From the NCBI GenBank assembly GCA_001430745.1, contig KQ482061.1, positions 1,203,758 to 1,267,757 on the forward strand: a stretch of 64,000 bases of DNA, read 5' to 3'. The translations under genes were made by a program, and so were the position numbers. Shown piece after piece: positions 11,001 to 23,500 of the stretch. Below the pieces are notes generated by a model that saw only the letters and a list, made by a program, of their open reading frames with translations, was not told the DNA's origin and did not search any database. The stretch is from Auxenochlorella pyrenoidosa (Eukaryota > Chlorophyta > Trebouxiophyceae > Chlorellales > Chlorellaceae). Every line of letters begins with the position of its first letter. Positions within the stretch are counted from its first letter, which is position 1.

Positions 11001-14000
11001 AGCAGTGCAGAGCTGAGGCTCAGCTGGCTGCTGAGGTGTCGCATGCGCGCAGAGCCGAGACAACAGGCCAGGCTGCAGGCACCAGAGGCCGCAGCGGCGG
11101 CCAAGGGCCTTTGGCAGGCCCATCCTCTGCACAGACCCTCCTGCAAACGAGGACCCTACTGCAGCGCCATGCCTTGCTGCCCACTCGATTTTGTTGCGCC
11201 CTGCTGATATCCCCCTTGTGCTGCAGAGCGTGACGAGGTGATGACCGGCTTCGTCTTCAGGCCAGTCCCTGGAAAGTACTACTCGCGAAGTCAGGAAAAT
11301 GGGGCAAAGCTGCCATCCCTGCAGTTCAGGGTAGGAGGGGGGGCAAGGGGCAAGAGCATGTGTGGCTGTTGATGGGACAGGACGCGACATGACTCCATTA
11401 TTGAGGGGAGGGCATAGATGCCAAGTGGGCAGCACTGCTTGCCTGTGCCTGCCATTGATCAGGCAGCACAGACCCTGAAGCGCCTGAGAAGCCTGCATTG
11501 CACCGCCATCATGCTCACAGTGGCGTGGGCGCCCCCATTCCTGCAGGTTGTATACTGGTGCGCGCAGATTGGCAAGCCTCCACGTGAGTCAAGGCTGCAG
11601 CTGCAAAAATGCAGGGCTGATCAGCTCAAAGTGTCTGAAGGCTTGGCGGTCACAGCTTAAAGTGTTGGACCGCGCTGTGGCGTGCAGCGACGATCGAACC
11701 TTGCAGTGATCGCTGGGCATGCTCACAAGTTGACAGCCAGACTCTTGACTCTCCTCCCTGCCTGCTGTTTGCAGCAAAGTCAGCAAGCCGCTACGCCTTC
11801 CTCCGCCCGGCCTCCGCCGACGACTGCATTGGTCTCAGCAATGGAGCCCTGGTGTTGCAGCCCGGATGCCCCGCCACGCAAGCAAACAAGTTCTTTGTCA
11901 ACATCGTGCGGCCTGCCATAGATGGTGACGTAGTTAGGCGAGGAACGCCCTCCCTGCCTGGAGCCTGCTGTGTGCATGCATGCTGTGGGAAAACAAGCAA
12001 GCTGTGAGCACTGCGATAAACCAAACACAGCTGGGCACGCCCGCACCCAGTACCTGAAAGCGGGCAGCTGTCGGCCTGGGTGCAGGCTGGTCCATTCGGC
12101 AAGCGGCCAGTGCGTCCATATCGCCTCGGTTGGCGCCTACGGCATCGAGCCGGCCCTGGGCGACTGCAGCGACACCAGGGCCTTCCTGCAGTACACCAAA
12201 AGTCGGTCGGGGCGCAGGGGGCCTGCCTTGGCTTGTCGAAGGCAGAGCCAGTGCGTGATCCGGGCCTGCCCCAGTCGCTCAATTGTCGACCACTGGATCA
12301 CGTTGTTGCCGCCCGGTGGTGGGCCGACAGCCCCCCCCCCCCCCCCATCCCCCACCCCCCACCCCACCCCACCACTTCCCTGCAGACCAAGTGATCCACG
12401 TGCTGGGCTACGTGCTCACCGCACTCCCTGCCGCCAGCGCTGGCGCCGCGCCGCTTGCGTGGGTAAGGGACGGTCCCTTGGACAACCGCATCGTCGTCGA
12501 CTCGATTCTGGACGGCGAGGCGATTGACAACTATGCCAGCGTGTGCGGCGATGCCGCCATGAAGGCCTATGGGTGAGGCCGGTACAGGGAAGCATGCGTT
12601 TAGGCCAGCCAGGTTGCCTGGGCCCTGGGTGCCAAGGCAGCGCACTGTTGTGGTGAGACTCCATGCAAATTCGGCTGCCACAGATCAGTCCAGCCTAGCC
12701 CTGCTTCGAGAGCCCCCTCAGCCCCAGTTGATTTGGCTCTCCTTGTGGCCGCCAAAGGAGCGCCCTGCAAGAGGCTTTCTTTGAAAGAGGACGCTCTTCC
12801 GATCTCCGTTGCTGCATTCAGTTGGGCTGGGCAGGGCTGCCCTCTGGAGCTGGCCACGGGGGTGGGCGACCCCACGCAGGCCCCAAAGTTCAAGGTGGGC
12901 CGGGGCAGCGCTGGGAGAGCTGATTCCGGTGATGTCGTGACCGCCAGCCCTGCGCCATGCATGACGCCCTGCCCTGCATCCCGCGGAGCCAGCGCCGCCG
13001 CGCAGAGCGGCTCATTAGCAGTCAGGATGCCGAGTGCTCGTGCGGAAACGGTTGCCCCGCAGGTGCCCCTCCCGTTCAAGGCCGGCGTGGCAAGCAAGCT
13101 CACTTTTTACTGGAAGGCCGGGGACTTCAAAGCCGGCCTTGCAGGGGTGTCCATGCAAGTCCAGGGAGTCAAAGCAGCTCAGGCAAGCGGTGTGGCGGTC
13201 AGCAGTGCTTCTGTGGACAAGGTGTGGGGGCAGCGCCCTGGCGCTGCGCCCGGCGGGACTTTTCATGCACATGCACACCCAGCCTGTGAGCAAAACATTC
13301 CTCACTCACCATCATCTACCTGAGCTGGCTGACACAACACCCACCAGGAAGGCCACACCCTCCTCCCTTCCTCAGGAGATCCTTGCCCCCCTGCCGATGG
13401 GCCAGCTGAGGTCCCTGGAGGTGGCGCTGCCCGCCCCTGGCACCATTCTCGACATGTGGATCCTCACAAATCGGTGCGACAGGCAGCATTCAGCACCGAT
13501 AGAGATGGGCATGCAGCCCCTGACGTCGCAGCTGAACAACAGCTGGGTGGTGCTACAGCTGGGCTGGAAAGCGTGGAGGCACCCGGTGCTCAGACCCCTG
13601 CATGGCATCCCAGGTGGGACGCATGATTGGCTGGTCTGGTTTCGCCCAGCGCAGGGAGGACAAGGATGTGCTGGGCGTGTTTAGCAAGCTGAAGGTGCTT
13701 GGAGTGAAGGTCAAGGATGCGACGGGCAAGGTGATCATCGTCCCCCAAGGCTCTGCTGACGCCCTGCCCTGGTGAGCGCCTGCAAACCCCAGGGGAGTAC
13801 AGCGCTCCCAGCGCACACGTGCGTGGGGGTGCAGGGGAGGGACACACACCATGTCATGTGCCAACCTGCAGTATGGATGACCGCATGCCCATTGGACCTA
13901 AATTTGGTGGGCGGTGTCTGAAGCCTGCCTGCATCGCGATCCATTGCATGCCGTACCTGCTTCCTCTGCCTCCAATAGGGACCAGGCAATCAAGGTGCCT

Positions 14001-16801
14001 ATTGGCGAGGGTGCCCTGGTGAGCGGACCAGCCAAGCTGCCAGTGCAAGCCCATGCGCCACGCTGTGCACGCTGGCAAAGGTGCATCGCCGCTCAGTAAC
14101 AGCGCGTAGCCCACGCAAGCCGGCAGTCACGTTGTGCGCGCATGACCTGTGTCCCCCCCTGCAGGTCGGCTTTGCCGCTGCTGTGTCTGGCACCAGCCTG
14201 TCCTCCCTTGGGTTCATCCCTCTTGCTGGTCTGGACACCATCGTCAGCCTGCCCAGTGAGTCTGCGAGGGCTCAGGCTCTGCTTTTGCATGTTGGATGCA
14301 AGCAGGCAGGCAGCAGCAGAACCCACCTGGCAATTCGAGTGTGCCCAACCGGGCTCCCTCTGCACTTGGCCTGGCCGACACACACCTCTGCCTGGTGTCC
14401 CCGCCCTGCCCTGCTGCAGAGTACAATCTGGACAGCCTGAAGAGCGAGCTCAGCGCCAGCATGTCGCCCAGGCACGCTGCCCTCCAGTCTCTGACCAACC
14501 CCGGGGACGACTTTGCAACCCTCGTGAGCCTGCGGGCGCATGGCGCAGCAGCAGTAGCTGCCCCGCCCCCAATGCATGATTCCCTGGTTGAGCCGGCCTA
14601 GGCATCGCCGGTGCGCCCCCCCTGCAAGTCCTTCCTCCCTTTCCCTCAACACGAGCCCTCCCCCCTGTGCCCGCTGCCAGACCGCCACCCTGACCTACTC
14701 CCACACCGACGCCGTGGCCATCACCAACGCTCTCACAACAACCGACACCGTGGGCCGCACGGTGAGGCCCCCCGCACGCCCGCAGGCGACAAGCTTTGGC
14801 CCCTGCTGCGGCTAACAGCAGCTGCGCGGGAGGCGCCGGCCCCCGCCAGGTGACTTGCTGTGGCAAGCAATTAGCGCCTGCCTTGGCTGCCTACCCACAT
14901 TTTCCGTCACGCGCTTACGCAGGTGGCCTGGGCAAACAGCTTCAAGACGGGAGTCAACTACAAGGTCAACTTCGAGTGAGAGGGATGCCCACCAGCCTCT
15001 ACCCCCCTAACAGCTCTTTGCCGGTGCTTCCCTGCTGTGCCATGTCAGCTCATCATGGCAGGGAACCAAGGTTTGATGCACTGACAGGCAGGCAGCACCT
15101 GCCGCCACATTATGCAGCGTGGGGGTGCCCCTGCTGAACATCGGCGCCAAGACCGAGTTCTCCACGTCCCTCGAGTACAGCTTCACGCGCACAGCCACAG
15201 ACAGCACCCAGCGCGCGGTCGCCAACACGCTGTCTGACGTCAAGACAAAGACTGAGGCGACAGGTGGGCCCTGATGCGGGGGCCTGCCGGGCTGGCGGCT
15301 GCCGAGGATGGGGAAAGAGCAGATGAAGGGGGCGCTGTGTGCCCAGGGAAAGCCCAACAGTGCACAGACCAAGATTCCGGCGGGCAGGAGCCTGCGGGGT
15401 ACGGGCCCTCACCCATGGCACCACCACACATCTCTCCGGTTCTGTCCCCATGGCTCCATGCAGGCCTCAATGTCGTTTGCTCCACACGCGTGCCCCCGCG
15501 CTCCCAAGTCGAGGTCTCGTGAGTGGTGCCAGCGGGAGCAGCATGCACAGGGGTACGGGCCCAGGCAGGGCGCGATGCCATCATGGCTCATTGCCAACGC
15601 AGATGCCTGCAGCGTGTACCGAAGCGCTGCCTGAAACTGCAGGGAGCAGGCTGCAACATGCCAAGTACAGTATAATACCCGCTGGAGCACAAACGGGCTG
15701 TCGCGCCGTCCACACGCACCCCGCAGGGCGCTGTTCTATGCCGGCAAGGCCAGCATCAAGTACACTGGGGAGCTGGTGTACGTGCTGGCCACGGGGGCCA
15801 ACTTCTCCTACCCCATCTCCGGCACCTTTGAGCAGGCAGGCCGCTCGGCAGCTGCAGGATGGTTCTGTGCTCAGCGGGGTTTAGGGCGAGTTGAATCGGG
15901 GACCGTAGGATGGGGCTGGCCGTATACTATACTTGCACGAAGTGCAAGTAAAGAAGGCAAGTGGCCCAATCTTGAGTCGCCTGTGCCACGCAGCCTGCTT
16001 CCCTAGCCATCTTCAGCTTGCGACCACCCCTCGTGGGACGGCTGGGAACGGAGTGCCTGCAAGACCCACGACCTCATTCCTGGGCGCCCGCCTCTGGCCC
16101 CGCAGGTCACCCAGACCAACGTGGTGTGCCGGGTGGGCAAGGCGGTGCCGCTCAGCAGTAGCAGCAGCAGCAAGGCAGCCACCCCTTCTGCTGTGGCTGC
16201 CGCTGGTGCTGCCCCGCTGTACAAGTATTCTAAGCCAGGTTTGCCATGGGACCGGGTTCTTGTTGGCTGGTGCAGACGGCCGCATGGGTGCTCGGATGGG
16301 ATTGCTGCATTGAGCAGAGCAGGCACAGGCGCTCCGCAGGGCGTAGGCAGCGCCAGCTGTGGGCCGCTCAGGTTGGTGCAGCCAAACTCCTTCCCCCTCT
16401 TCTGTTTTCTGTTGCAGTCCAAGTGGTGGTGAGGGGCTCCCCCTGCGGCGCCCAGTACACGATCAGGCAGGTCGACCTGGGGGCGCCCATCGCCCGCATC
16501 GCCTACAGGTGCAAGGTGCCCATGTCGTGCCTGCTGCGGACCAACCTGCTCTTCTTCGCCAACCCCCTCAACCTGGACGTGAGAGCACAAGGGGTGGCTT
16601 CCTGTGCCCATATCATGCGCATCTGTGGTTTGTGCCGGGGCAGGAATGACTGCAGCTCGCAGAGTGAGGAGTGTAAGTTCCACCTCTCAATCTGCCCTCG
16701 CGCTCCCCCCTTTCATGTTGCGCCGCCTGCAGTACAGCTTCACCTCCCCGCTCACCCTGCGAAAGCCGACGCTTGGCAAGAAGCTGAACGTGGCATGCTG
16801 A
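8047..16801 (+). CDS. Secreted cysteine-rich protein with C-terminal aerolysin/ETX-MTX2-like module
   Basis: This is a very intron-rich gene. ATG 8047 starts a hydrophobic signal peptide (MRLFALALAVFLAPG). Exons between 8400 and 11590 encode Cys-rich sequence with a recurring pattern, for example GWQLRKDGD then RFYVRDW (about 9140-9190) and RFNVQFTCC (about 9349-9375), weakly like dermatopontin-type repeats. Exons at about 11775-11925 and 12087-12202 have a faint beta-trefoil lectin look (HSASGQCVHIAS). From about 14160 the sequence becomes Ser/Thr-alternating (TLTYSHTDAVAIT; TEFSTSLEYSFTRT) and is followed by VPPRSQVEVS and YPISGTFEQ, the classic layout of the ETX/MTX2 aerolysin-type fold, where such strands form the membrane hairpin. 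The last exon ends at TGA 16801. Pore formation is inferred from fold only. Two separate genes cannot be excluded, since no transcript joins the N- and C-terminal halves. An adapter-like sequence lies inside at 12790-12805. Confidence 0.6.
10705..10746 (+). repeat. Homopolymeric C tract plus CA repeat in an intron
   Basis: Fourteen consecutive C bases are followed by CCCCCCA units and then CA dinucleotides. The tract lies shortly upstream of a CAG acceptor (about 10764) in the aerolysin-like gene, so it probably serves as the polypyrimidine tract. Confidence 0.7.
12331..12378 (+). repeat. C-rich intronic tract before a splice acceptor
   Basis: A run of 16 C bases is followed by CCCCCAC-type units and ends just before the CTGCAG acceptor at about 12386 in the aerolysin-like gene. 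It is the polypyrimidine tract of that intron. Confidence 0.7.
12790..12805 (+). other. 16-base exact match to Illumina read-1 adapter end
   Basis: GACGCTCTTCCGATCT is identical to the last 16 bases of the Illumina TruSeq/universal read-1 adapter. In the open frame here it reads D-A-L-P-I, the familiar translated adapter artefact. A chance match of this length in 64 kb is very unlikely. It lies in or beside an intron of the aerolysin-like gene and may mark an untrimmed read or a false join. Confidence 0.75.
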
Positions 16802-17039
16802 TGCCTGCCGCAGCGAGGCTGCACACACGCGTTGCTGGCAGCGCATCTGCAGGGGCTTCCAGAACAAGAACACAAAGTGGCCATCCCACCCAAGGCTGCA
16901 GCGCACCTTTTGTGACGGGTTCACACGCTTTGCACACTGTCATGAGCTATGCTGTTCTGCTTGTCTGTTGGGCTGCACCTAGAAACAAGCTGCCGAAGCG
17001 CCCGATCAAGCTTATTGGCCCTCGCCCGTGTGCTCTGCT

Positions 17040-17924
17040 TCACGAGATGAAAGGGCGGCCCAGCTCCTGGTTGATGCCCCTCCGCATCTCCTCGTACGTC
17101 GCGTAGCCTGCAGGGGGCACACCGCCGCACACCGCCAGCAGGGCATGTCGAGGGCAGGGGCAAAGGCTTGGGGGTGCATGCCTGGTGCAGGCCATGCTGG
17201 GAGCGCAGGCATGTCCGCTCTTCCTGGTCTCTGCCCTGCCCATCTCACACCGCTCCCCCACCTGTGCGCGGCAGCATGTAGTCTGTCCACCGCTGCTGCA
17301 GCGCCGCCTTGACCTGAGGGCTGAGCTCCGCCCTGTTGGCGCCCAGCACTCCCTCCCGGACCTGCAGGCGGGAGGGCAAGGGGGCGGGCGTTGGCCGAGG
17401 GCGGGGAGTTCAAGAGGGCGATGCGCAAATCTCTAGTATGCAGCCACGCCAAGCCTCCAGCAGCGGTTCATGCCACCTCAGCATGTGGATGGATCGGGCA
17501 CAGCATCGCATGGCAGATAAGCTGCCTGGCATCCGGCGCCATCTAGCAACCATCCAAGTCATTCCAAAGGAGCGTCTGCGCTGGGTGCCACGCCCTGCAA
17601 CCGCCTTTGGTGCGCCACCCGCCTAGCGCTTCACCCCTCTCACACACCTTGCCGGACGAGGCACGAGTCATGCCGGCATGCTCTGGCCGTCCGCACTGCA
17701 GGTTCCGTGCCTGCTTTAGTTGGTGCTCATCGTACCTGCCCGAGGACGGGGGGATCAGAACCTCGTCAGCTGCTGCATGTGCTGTATGCGCTAGCGTACC
17801 GTAAGCAGCCCCGGCTCCGAGCGGGCAAGTCGCTGGGCGGCCATGGGACCATCCGCTCCGCCCTTGCTGCCCCGCCGCGCCCAACTAACCTGGGGCAGGG
17901 AGCAGCGCGGGCAGCAGGGGAGCG

Positions 17925-17968
<44 letters not shown>

Positions 17969-20111
17969 CCAGCCTGCCTGCCGCACTCACTTTGTGGGGT
18001 GCGCCTTCATGAACTCGATGCTGCTCTGCTCAAGCGCGATGGATTGCCGCTCTGCATGCAGGCAGGTCGCAGCGGGCATGTGGAGGTGCTACGAGGCGTC
18101 TGAAAGACGACGCAACTATGTGGCGACCAATGATTTCCCAGACTCATCCCTGCTTCCAACGCTGCCCAATGCAGTTGCGATCCCAGCACGCCATTCAGCT
18201 GCGCCGCAGGGCCCGGCATGCCGGTCAGCAGAAACGGCACAATAATCTGAGGAAGAGGGGTCGGGAGGAAGCCAGCAGCCTGCCCAGCTGTGCAGCAAGC
18301 AGGCGCAGGTTGCCACCGGCAGCCTCCGCACGGAACCCACCCAAACATCAGCAGCTGTGCCCGCCTGCACCGCCAGCCCCACCCCCCACCCGGGTCGTCC
18401 AGGCCCAGGAAGCGCGCGATGAGCGCCACCGCCGCCGCCCGGTCCTGGTGCAGGTCCTCGTAGTGCAGCCACAGCACGCCCGGGTCCCGCCGCCGAGGGT
18501 ACCAGCTGGCCTGCAGCGGAGACCGGCGCCCCGCGCTGCTGGCTGAGCAGCCGTGGCGGCGGCGCGCGCACCACGCCGCCTCCCGCCTCCCCAGCCCGCG
18601 CCCCCTCCCACCCACCATGTTGCTCCACTGGCTGGCGTTCTGCAGGGGGCTCTGCGCGTCGCCCCTCCACATGAAGAACTCCAGGATGAACTGGTCCAGG
18701 CTGCAGGGGGGGGGGGGGGTATGTGGAGGTTGGGGTTTGAGGGGGGCAGGCACCGGGAGCAGCGCCCCACCGGGCCCTGCCCACGAGGAAACCTGCTGCT
18801 GCCTGCTCCCTCGTGCTAGCGACATGGGCGAGGGCTGGCAAACGTTGCGTGGGCGCCCACCTGATGTCCCCCGCATCAAAGGCCCAGTCACGCATGAAGT
18901 AGAAGAAGGAGGGGCCCGCCTCCATGGGGTCTGCAGGGGGGGGGCGGGGGGCGGCAGGTGGGGTGGGGGGGCTGTGGGCACCCAGCAGAAGAAGAGCAGG
19001 CAAACCGGCGGATGTTCTGTGGGTAGGGCGGGCAGGTTGGAAAGCAGGCAGCCCAGGGGCACAGCCGCGCCCACCCCGTGGTCTGCCCACCTCGCACAAT
19101 GTAGATGTGCTTGCCCGCTCCCTTTGGGCAGTCGGGCTCCCACCTGCGGCCCAAAGCCAACTGGTCACCCTTGTCAGGCATGGGGTCCAGGCCGCAGCAT
19201 AGCATGCAGGGTGTGCTGCCATGCCTGCAGGCCATACCGTCAGCCTGTGTCACACCCCATGCCGCAGCAGGCTGCCCAGGGGTTCCGCGCCGGGCAGCCG
19301 CCCACCAGTGCGTTTTGAAGACGCGTGGATGCCAGCGTTGCGGCTGGTCAGGCTCCCCGTAGCCCCCGTCCCAGGCCATCTCCAGGCAGGGGATGGCCTG
19401 CAGCGGAAGGCGGCGGGGCTCAGGCTAGCGGGCCGCGCACGGCGCCCATGCTGGCTCGAGCAGCACACATGCAGTCAGCGCCCAGGTGGCTGCCCCCTGA
19501 GGAGGGCGGGAGACCGTCAGGAAGGCAGCCCCTCGGTTGGCTGCAGGCCTGCTGCCGTACAGCGCATGAGCAGGCCTGCAGTGCCAGGAGTGAGGCTGCA
19601 GATGGGGCCCACCAGGTTGATCTCTTCAAAGTCCATGTCACCGCGAGACCGCAGCGACTGCACGATCTGGCAGACCCACGTCGTGCCGCACCTGCCGGGC
19701 TAGGCAGGCAGGCAGGCGGGGGAGCTGGGCAGCATGCAGGCCGGCACAGCAGGGTGGGCCTGGTTCAGGCAGGGGCGCGGAAGGACGAGGGGACAGGGAC
19801 ACAGGAGTAGAGGCTGGGTGGCTGCTCACTTGGCCGGCGACACGATCATAACATCATCCGCTTTTGGTTTGAAGTGGTAGCCCTTCCACCGGCCTGGAAC
19901 CAGGAGTGGGCGAGAGGCATTATGCCCGAGGGACTGCCATGCCTGCGGCGCCGCTGCCACTGCATAGGTAGTGCCGTTGCAAATGTCGCGGCATGATCGG
20001 GCAGTCCCAATTGTTTGAAGTTTATCCATTCCCACCTTCCTCCGATTCCTGGAGCCTAAGGGCCTCCACCATGCGCTGCACCTCTGGCGACTGCACAACC
20101 GGGGCGGCCAT
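17040..20111 (-). CDS. Cytosolic-type PAPS-dependent sulfotransferase (Sulfotransfer_1)
   Basis: Enzymes of this family move sulfate from PAPS to hydroxyl or amino groups of small molecules. The start is taken as ATG 20111 (MAAPVVQSPEVQRM); there is no signal peptide. The PAPS 5'-phosphosulfate loop reads MIVSPAKCGTTWVCQIVQSL (split across about 19855 and 19690). The catalytic His lies in RVFKTHWW (about 19310). The 3'-phosphate site reads YIVRDPMEAGPSFF (split, about 19110 and 18930). Further exons give LDQFILEFFMWRGD (about 18700), VLWLHYEDLHQD (about 18480), IEFMKAHPTK (about 18010), YDEHQLKQARN (about 17730) and the terminal GYATYEEMRRGINQELGRP, ending at 17040. All sulfotransferase landmarks are present in order, so the enzyme looks functional. 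The substrate cannot be read from the sequence. It is convergent with the aerolysin-like gene, with 238 bases between stop codons. Confidence 0.85.
17924..17982. repeat. GCCT tetranucleotide microsatellite
   Basis: About fourteen GCCT units, interrupted once by an A near 17971, lie in an intron of the sulfotransferase gene. Confidence 0.9.
18706..18719 (-). repeat. 14-base G run (C tract on the gene strand)
   Basis: On the minus strand this reads as 14 C bases directly before the TGCAG acceptor of the exon beginning LDQFILEFF in the sulfotransferase gene. Confidence 0.75.
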
Positions 20112-20549
20112 CGCCCTTGCGGACAATCGTAAATCCCAATTGAGAGTTCTTACGTGACAGAGAAATGCCGAGGGTTCGCAGAAGCCAGCTCTTTGAAATG
20201 CGGCGGTCCAGCGTGGCTGCAGGCGAGAATCGCTTGCGTCCCTCCTTGCAACTACTGTTGAAAGAATAATCAACTTTCATGTAGCCTTCAGGAAGTCGCA
20301 CACCCCGCCACACTGTGTGCTGCCACCGCGAGCTGCTACTGCAGGCGTTGCAGCTGCCCAGTACTCTCTTGACATCACGCCAGTCCCTAGGTGAGTATGG
20401 ACGCATGGCGCCAGCCCACGCAACTGAGCTTCTCTCTCTTGCCGGAGGTTGCCGCCACCGTTGCCGCCGCCGCCGCCGCCACCACAACCTAACTCTTGCC
20501 AGCTGCCTCCGCGCAGCTCGCCCCCAGCTGCCATCCACAGTTCAGCAGC
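20112..20549. promoter_or_regulatory. Shared upstream region of sulfotransferase and WD40 genes
   Basis: This 438-base region separates two divergent start codons. It includes a GCCGCC-type triplet run at about 20450-20480 next to the WD40 start, probably 5' untranslated sequence. No named promoter element is evident. Confidence 0.45.
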
Positions 20550-23500
20550 ATGGCTGTCCGGCCGGATGATATGCCCGACTTTGCGGATCCTGAGCATGGC
20601 GTGCCGCGGCTGAGCCAGGTGAGCCGCACCTGGCCTCCCACTGGCCGGCACGTCGCATCGCTTGCTCCTGGTTCCTGCGATACGCATGCTGCCGCACTCT
20701 GCAGCGGCACAGCTGAAATGCACGCCACCACAAGTACGCTTCGATGCATCACGAACGCAGGCGATGCCGCAGGGGTGGTGCAACCCGACAGCTCTCAACA
20801 GCCCCGTCACAACAACCCCCTCTCTGGCCTCCCTGTGCCGCAGGTGTGGTCGGCAGAGATGGAGGAGGCGGCGGTGTGCATGGCGCTGAGCCCCAAGGAG
20901 CAGCTGCTGGCGGTGGGGACCGTGGACGACGCCATAGCAGGCGCGCCGTGGGCGGCCCCCCACCGGGAGCCTGCTCCCGCCCCAGCCCCGATGCTCCCAC
21001 TGCTCGGGTGGCTGCTGCATGTCGTGCAGTGCGTCATCCAGCGCGCGTGCCGGGCCTGCCACCCCTCAAGGGCCACCCCGCTCAAGCGCCAGCCTGGACC
21101 GCCCTGTGTGCAGTCCTGGAGGTGGGCGGCGGCGGCGTGGCTCACACGCTGGCGGGCCACAGCGGCGGCACCAACGGCCTGGCCTTCCTCTCCGGCAACA
21201 GCCTGGTCAGCGTGGGGGAGGACGGCGTGGCGCGGCTGTGGAACGTGGCGCGCGCCACCTGCCTGCATGAGCTGCGAGTGGATGCCGAGGGCGGCGACAG
21301 GCGAGTGTGAAGCGGTTGGGGTGGGGCCAGGACGGCAGCGCGCCAGCACTCTGCGCTGCCGCCCGAAGCCGCCCAGGGCCGCAGTGCAAGTGGCAGCGTG
21401 ACCCGGCTTGCCTGGCTGGCAAGGCAGTGGCATGGTCCTGCTGCAGTCTGCGCCCAGGCCCCCCACCTCCCCTCCCCCGGCACCCGCCTCGCGCAGGACG
21501 CGGCGGGGCCACAGCGTCAACCACCTCACAGTGGCGCCGGGCGGCAAAGCCTTTGCCTGCGCTGCGGGGTGCCTCGTCACGCTCTTCACGCTGGGTCCCA
21601 GCGCGCAGGCGGAGCCCAGCAGGAAGGTGCTGGGCCCGCTGGAGAGCACGGTGAGGGGCGGGGGCGCGGGGACGCGCGGCGCATGGCACACCTCGTCTTC
21701 TCCGCGTGGCACATCGCCATTGCTGTGCACCAAAGCTGAGGCTGATGGCCCACGGGCTGGCTGCAACAGGCCCGTGGCACAGCAGGCACCCGCTCTGCCC
21801 CCGCGTCGCCTCCAGCCGTGCTGTTTGATGCGCCCCACCTCTTCCTCTCAGGTGGAGAGCCTGCGGTTTGACCGGCACGGCAACCTGCTGGCCACCTACA
21901 ACGGCGGCGTCAGCTACTGGCGCTTTGACCGCAGCCAGGAGGAGAAGCAGGAGCTGGCGCTGCCGTACGCGGGGGCCTGCCTCTGCGGCGACGTCACGCC
22001 AGGTGGGAGGGCGCTGGCGGCCAGCCAGGGAGGCAGGGGCGGGGGCAGAGCGGGTGCTGCATGCACACAAGGCTGGCGCTGTGCGGGGCTGGCATGCCAC
22101 GTGGCGCGATGTGTGGCCCCCACCCTTCCTGCCGATGTTCCCATGCCCCCTGCACCACTGGCCCCTGCAGGCATGGACTACATCGTGGCTGGCTGCCATG
22201 ACTCCACAGTCCACATCTATCACTTCAAGAAGCAGCGGAAGAGCGGCGTGGAGCTGCAGGCAAGGGCCCCGGGCCGTGGCGGCGCGCAGCCGTGGTGTCT
22301 GCCATCCTGCTGCACCGGCGCTCCCGCCTAGGTATGAAGGGCGGCACCGCCGCATATTTTCTTGTGTGTGATGCCCCCCCCCTCCCCCCCTCCCCCCCCC
22401 CCGGTTCAGGAGATGACGTGCGGCGGTTACGACTCCAAGGTGACGGCGGTGGACTTCAATGCGCGCGGCGACCGCATGGCGTCCTCGGGTGGGGTGGGCG
22501 GGTGGGGAGCAGAGGGGCAGAGGAGCAGGGGGGTGTGGGGTGGGGGCAGCGGCTTTAAGGAAAGGACAGGGCGTGTAAGTGGGTGGGTTTGGGGGCTCCC
22601 AGGGGGATGAGAGGTCGGGCGCAGGGAGGCAGCACGCCTGCGGTGGTGCAAGGCAGGAGCGCGTTTTGCAGAGTTGCTGTGGGGTGCAGTTTGCCGAGGA
22701 ACTTGTGAGACAACAGCAGGGTGTGCTTGTGGCTGCCTGCACGTCGCGCCAGCTTATTTCGCCAAGCTGAAGACATCGAACCAAACACCGAGGTGCCAGC
22801 AGACACCAGCTTTCGTGCCTGTTCACAGCCGGAACTGCCCGTCCAAATCCTCCAGGCGGCGACAAGAACACAGTCTGGAACTTCAGCGGCAGCCCCACAG
22901 GCACGATGCCGACGCTGGCGGTGGGGCACTTTGGGCCCATCACCTGCCAGGTGCGCTGTGCCGCGCTGCGCCCGCTCCACAGGGCCCGCCGTGGCACGCG
23001 GCTGTTTAACAAGTAATGCTCGTTCTGCTGCGCACAGGCCTGGCTGCTGTGGTGCCAAGGCGTGGTGGGCGCCATGCCTTTGGCCTGCGGCCACGAACAT
23101 GGGATGCATTGCTTGTTGTCCACCTTCTGCAGTTTGCCCACCAAAAAATGGGGAGTCCCATGCCCCATGTGCTGGTCAGCCCCTCGGTCGCTCCTGGGCC
23201 TGGCTGGCCGCTGGCAGGCAACATTCGCCATGTTGCACGCTCACACTCGAGGCGTGCTGCCTGCTGCCACCCCTGTTGCGCAGGCCTGGCAGCCAGACGC
23301 GGTTGGCTGGCTGGCCACTGGCGGCAAGGACGGCCGGCTGTTCATTTATGACGTGGACAACGGAGTCCCCATTGGAAAGGGCATGCCGTTCATCTGCCAG
23401 CCTGGCGCCGTGGGGGCTGCCGACGGTGGGTGGGGAGGCCCATGCCCGGGATGGTTCCTGCACGGCAGCTGACACGCGCCCTGCAGGAGACAGCATGCTG

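Noticed and set aside
21207..23231. 674-codon open frame on the minus strand
   Set aside because: It runs antisense to the WD40 exons and straight through their introns, with no recognisable domain.
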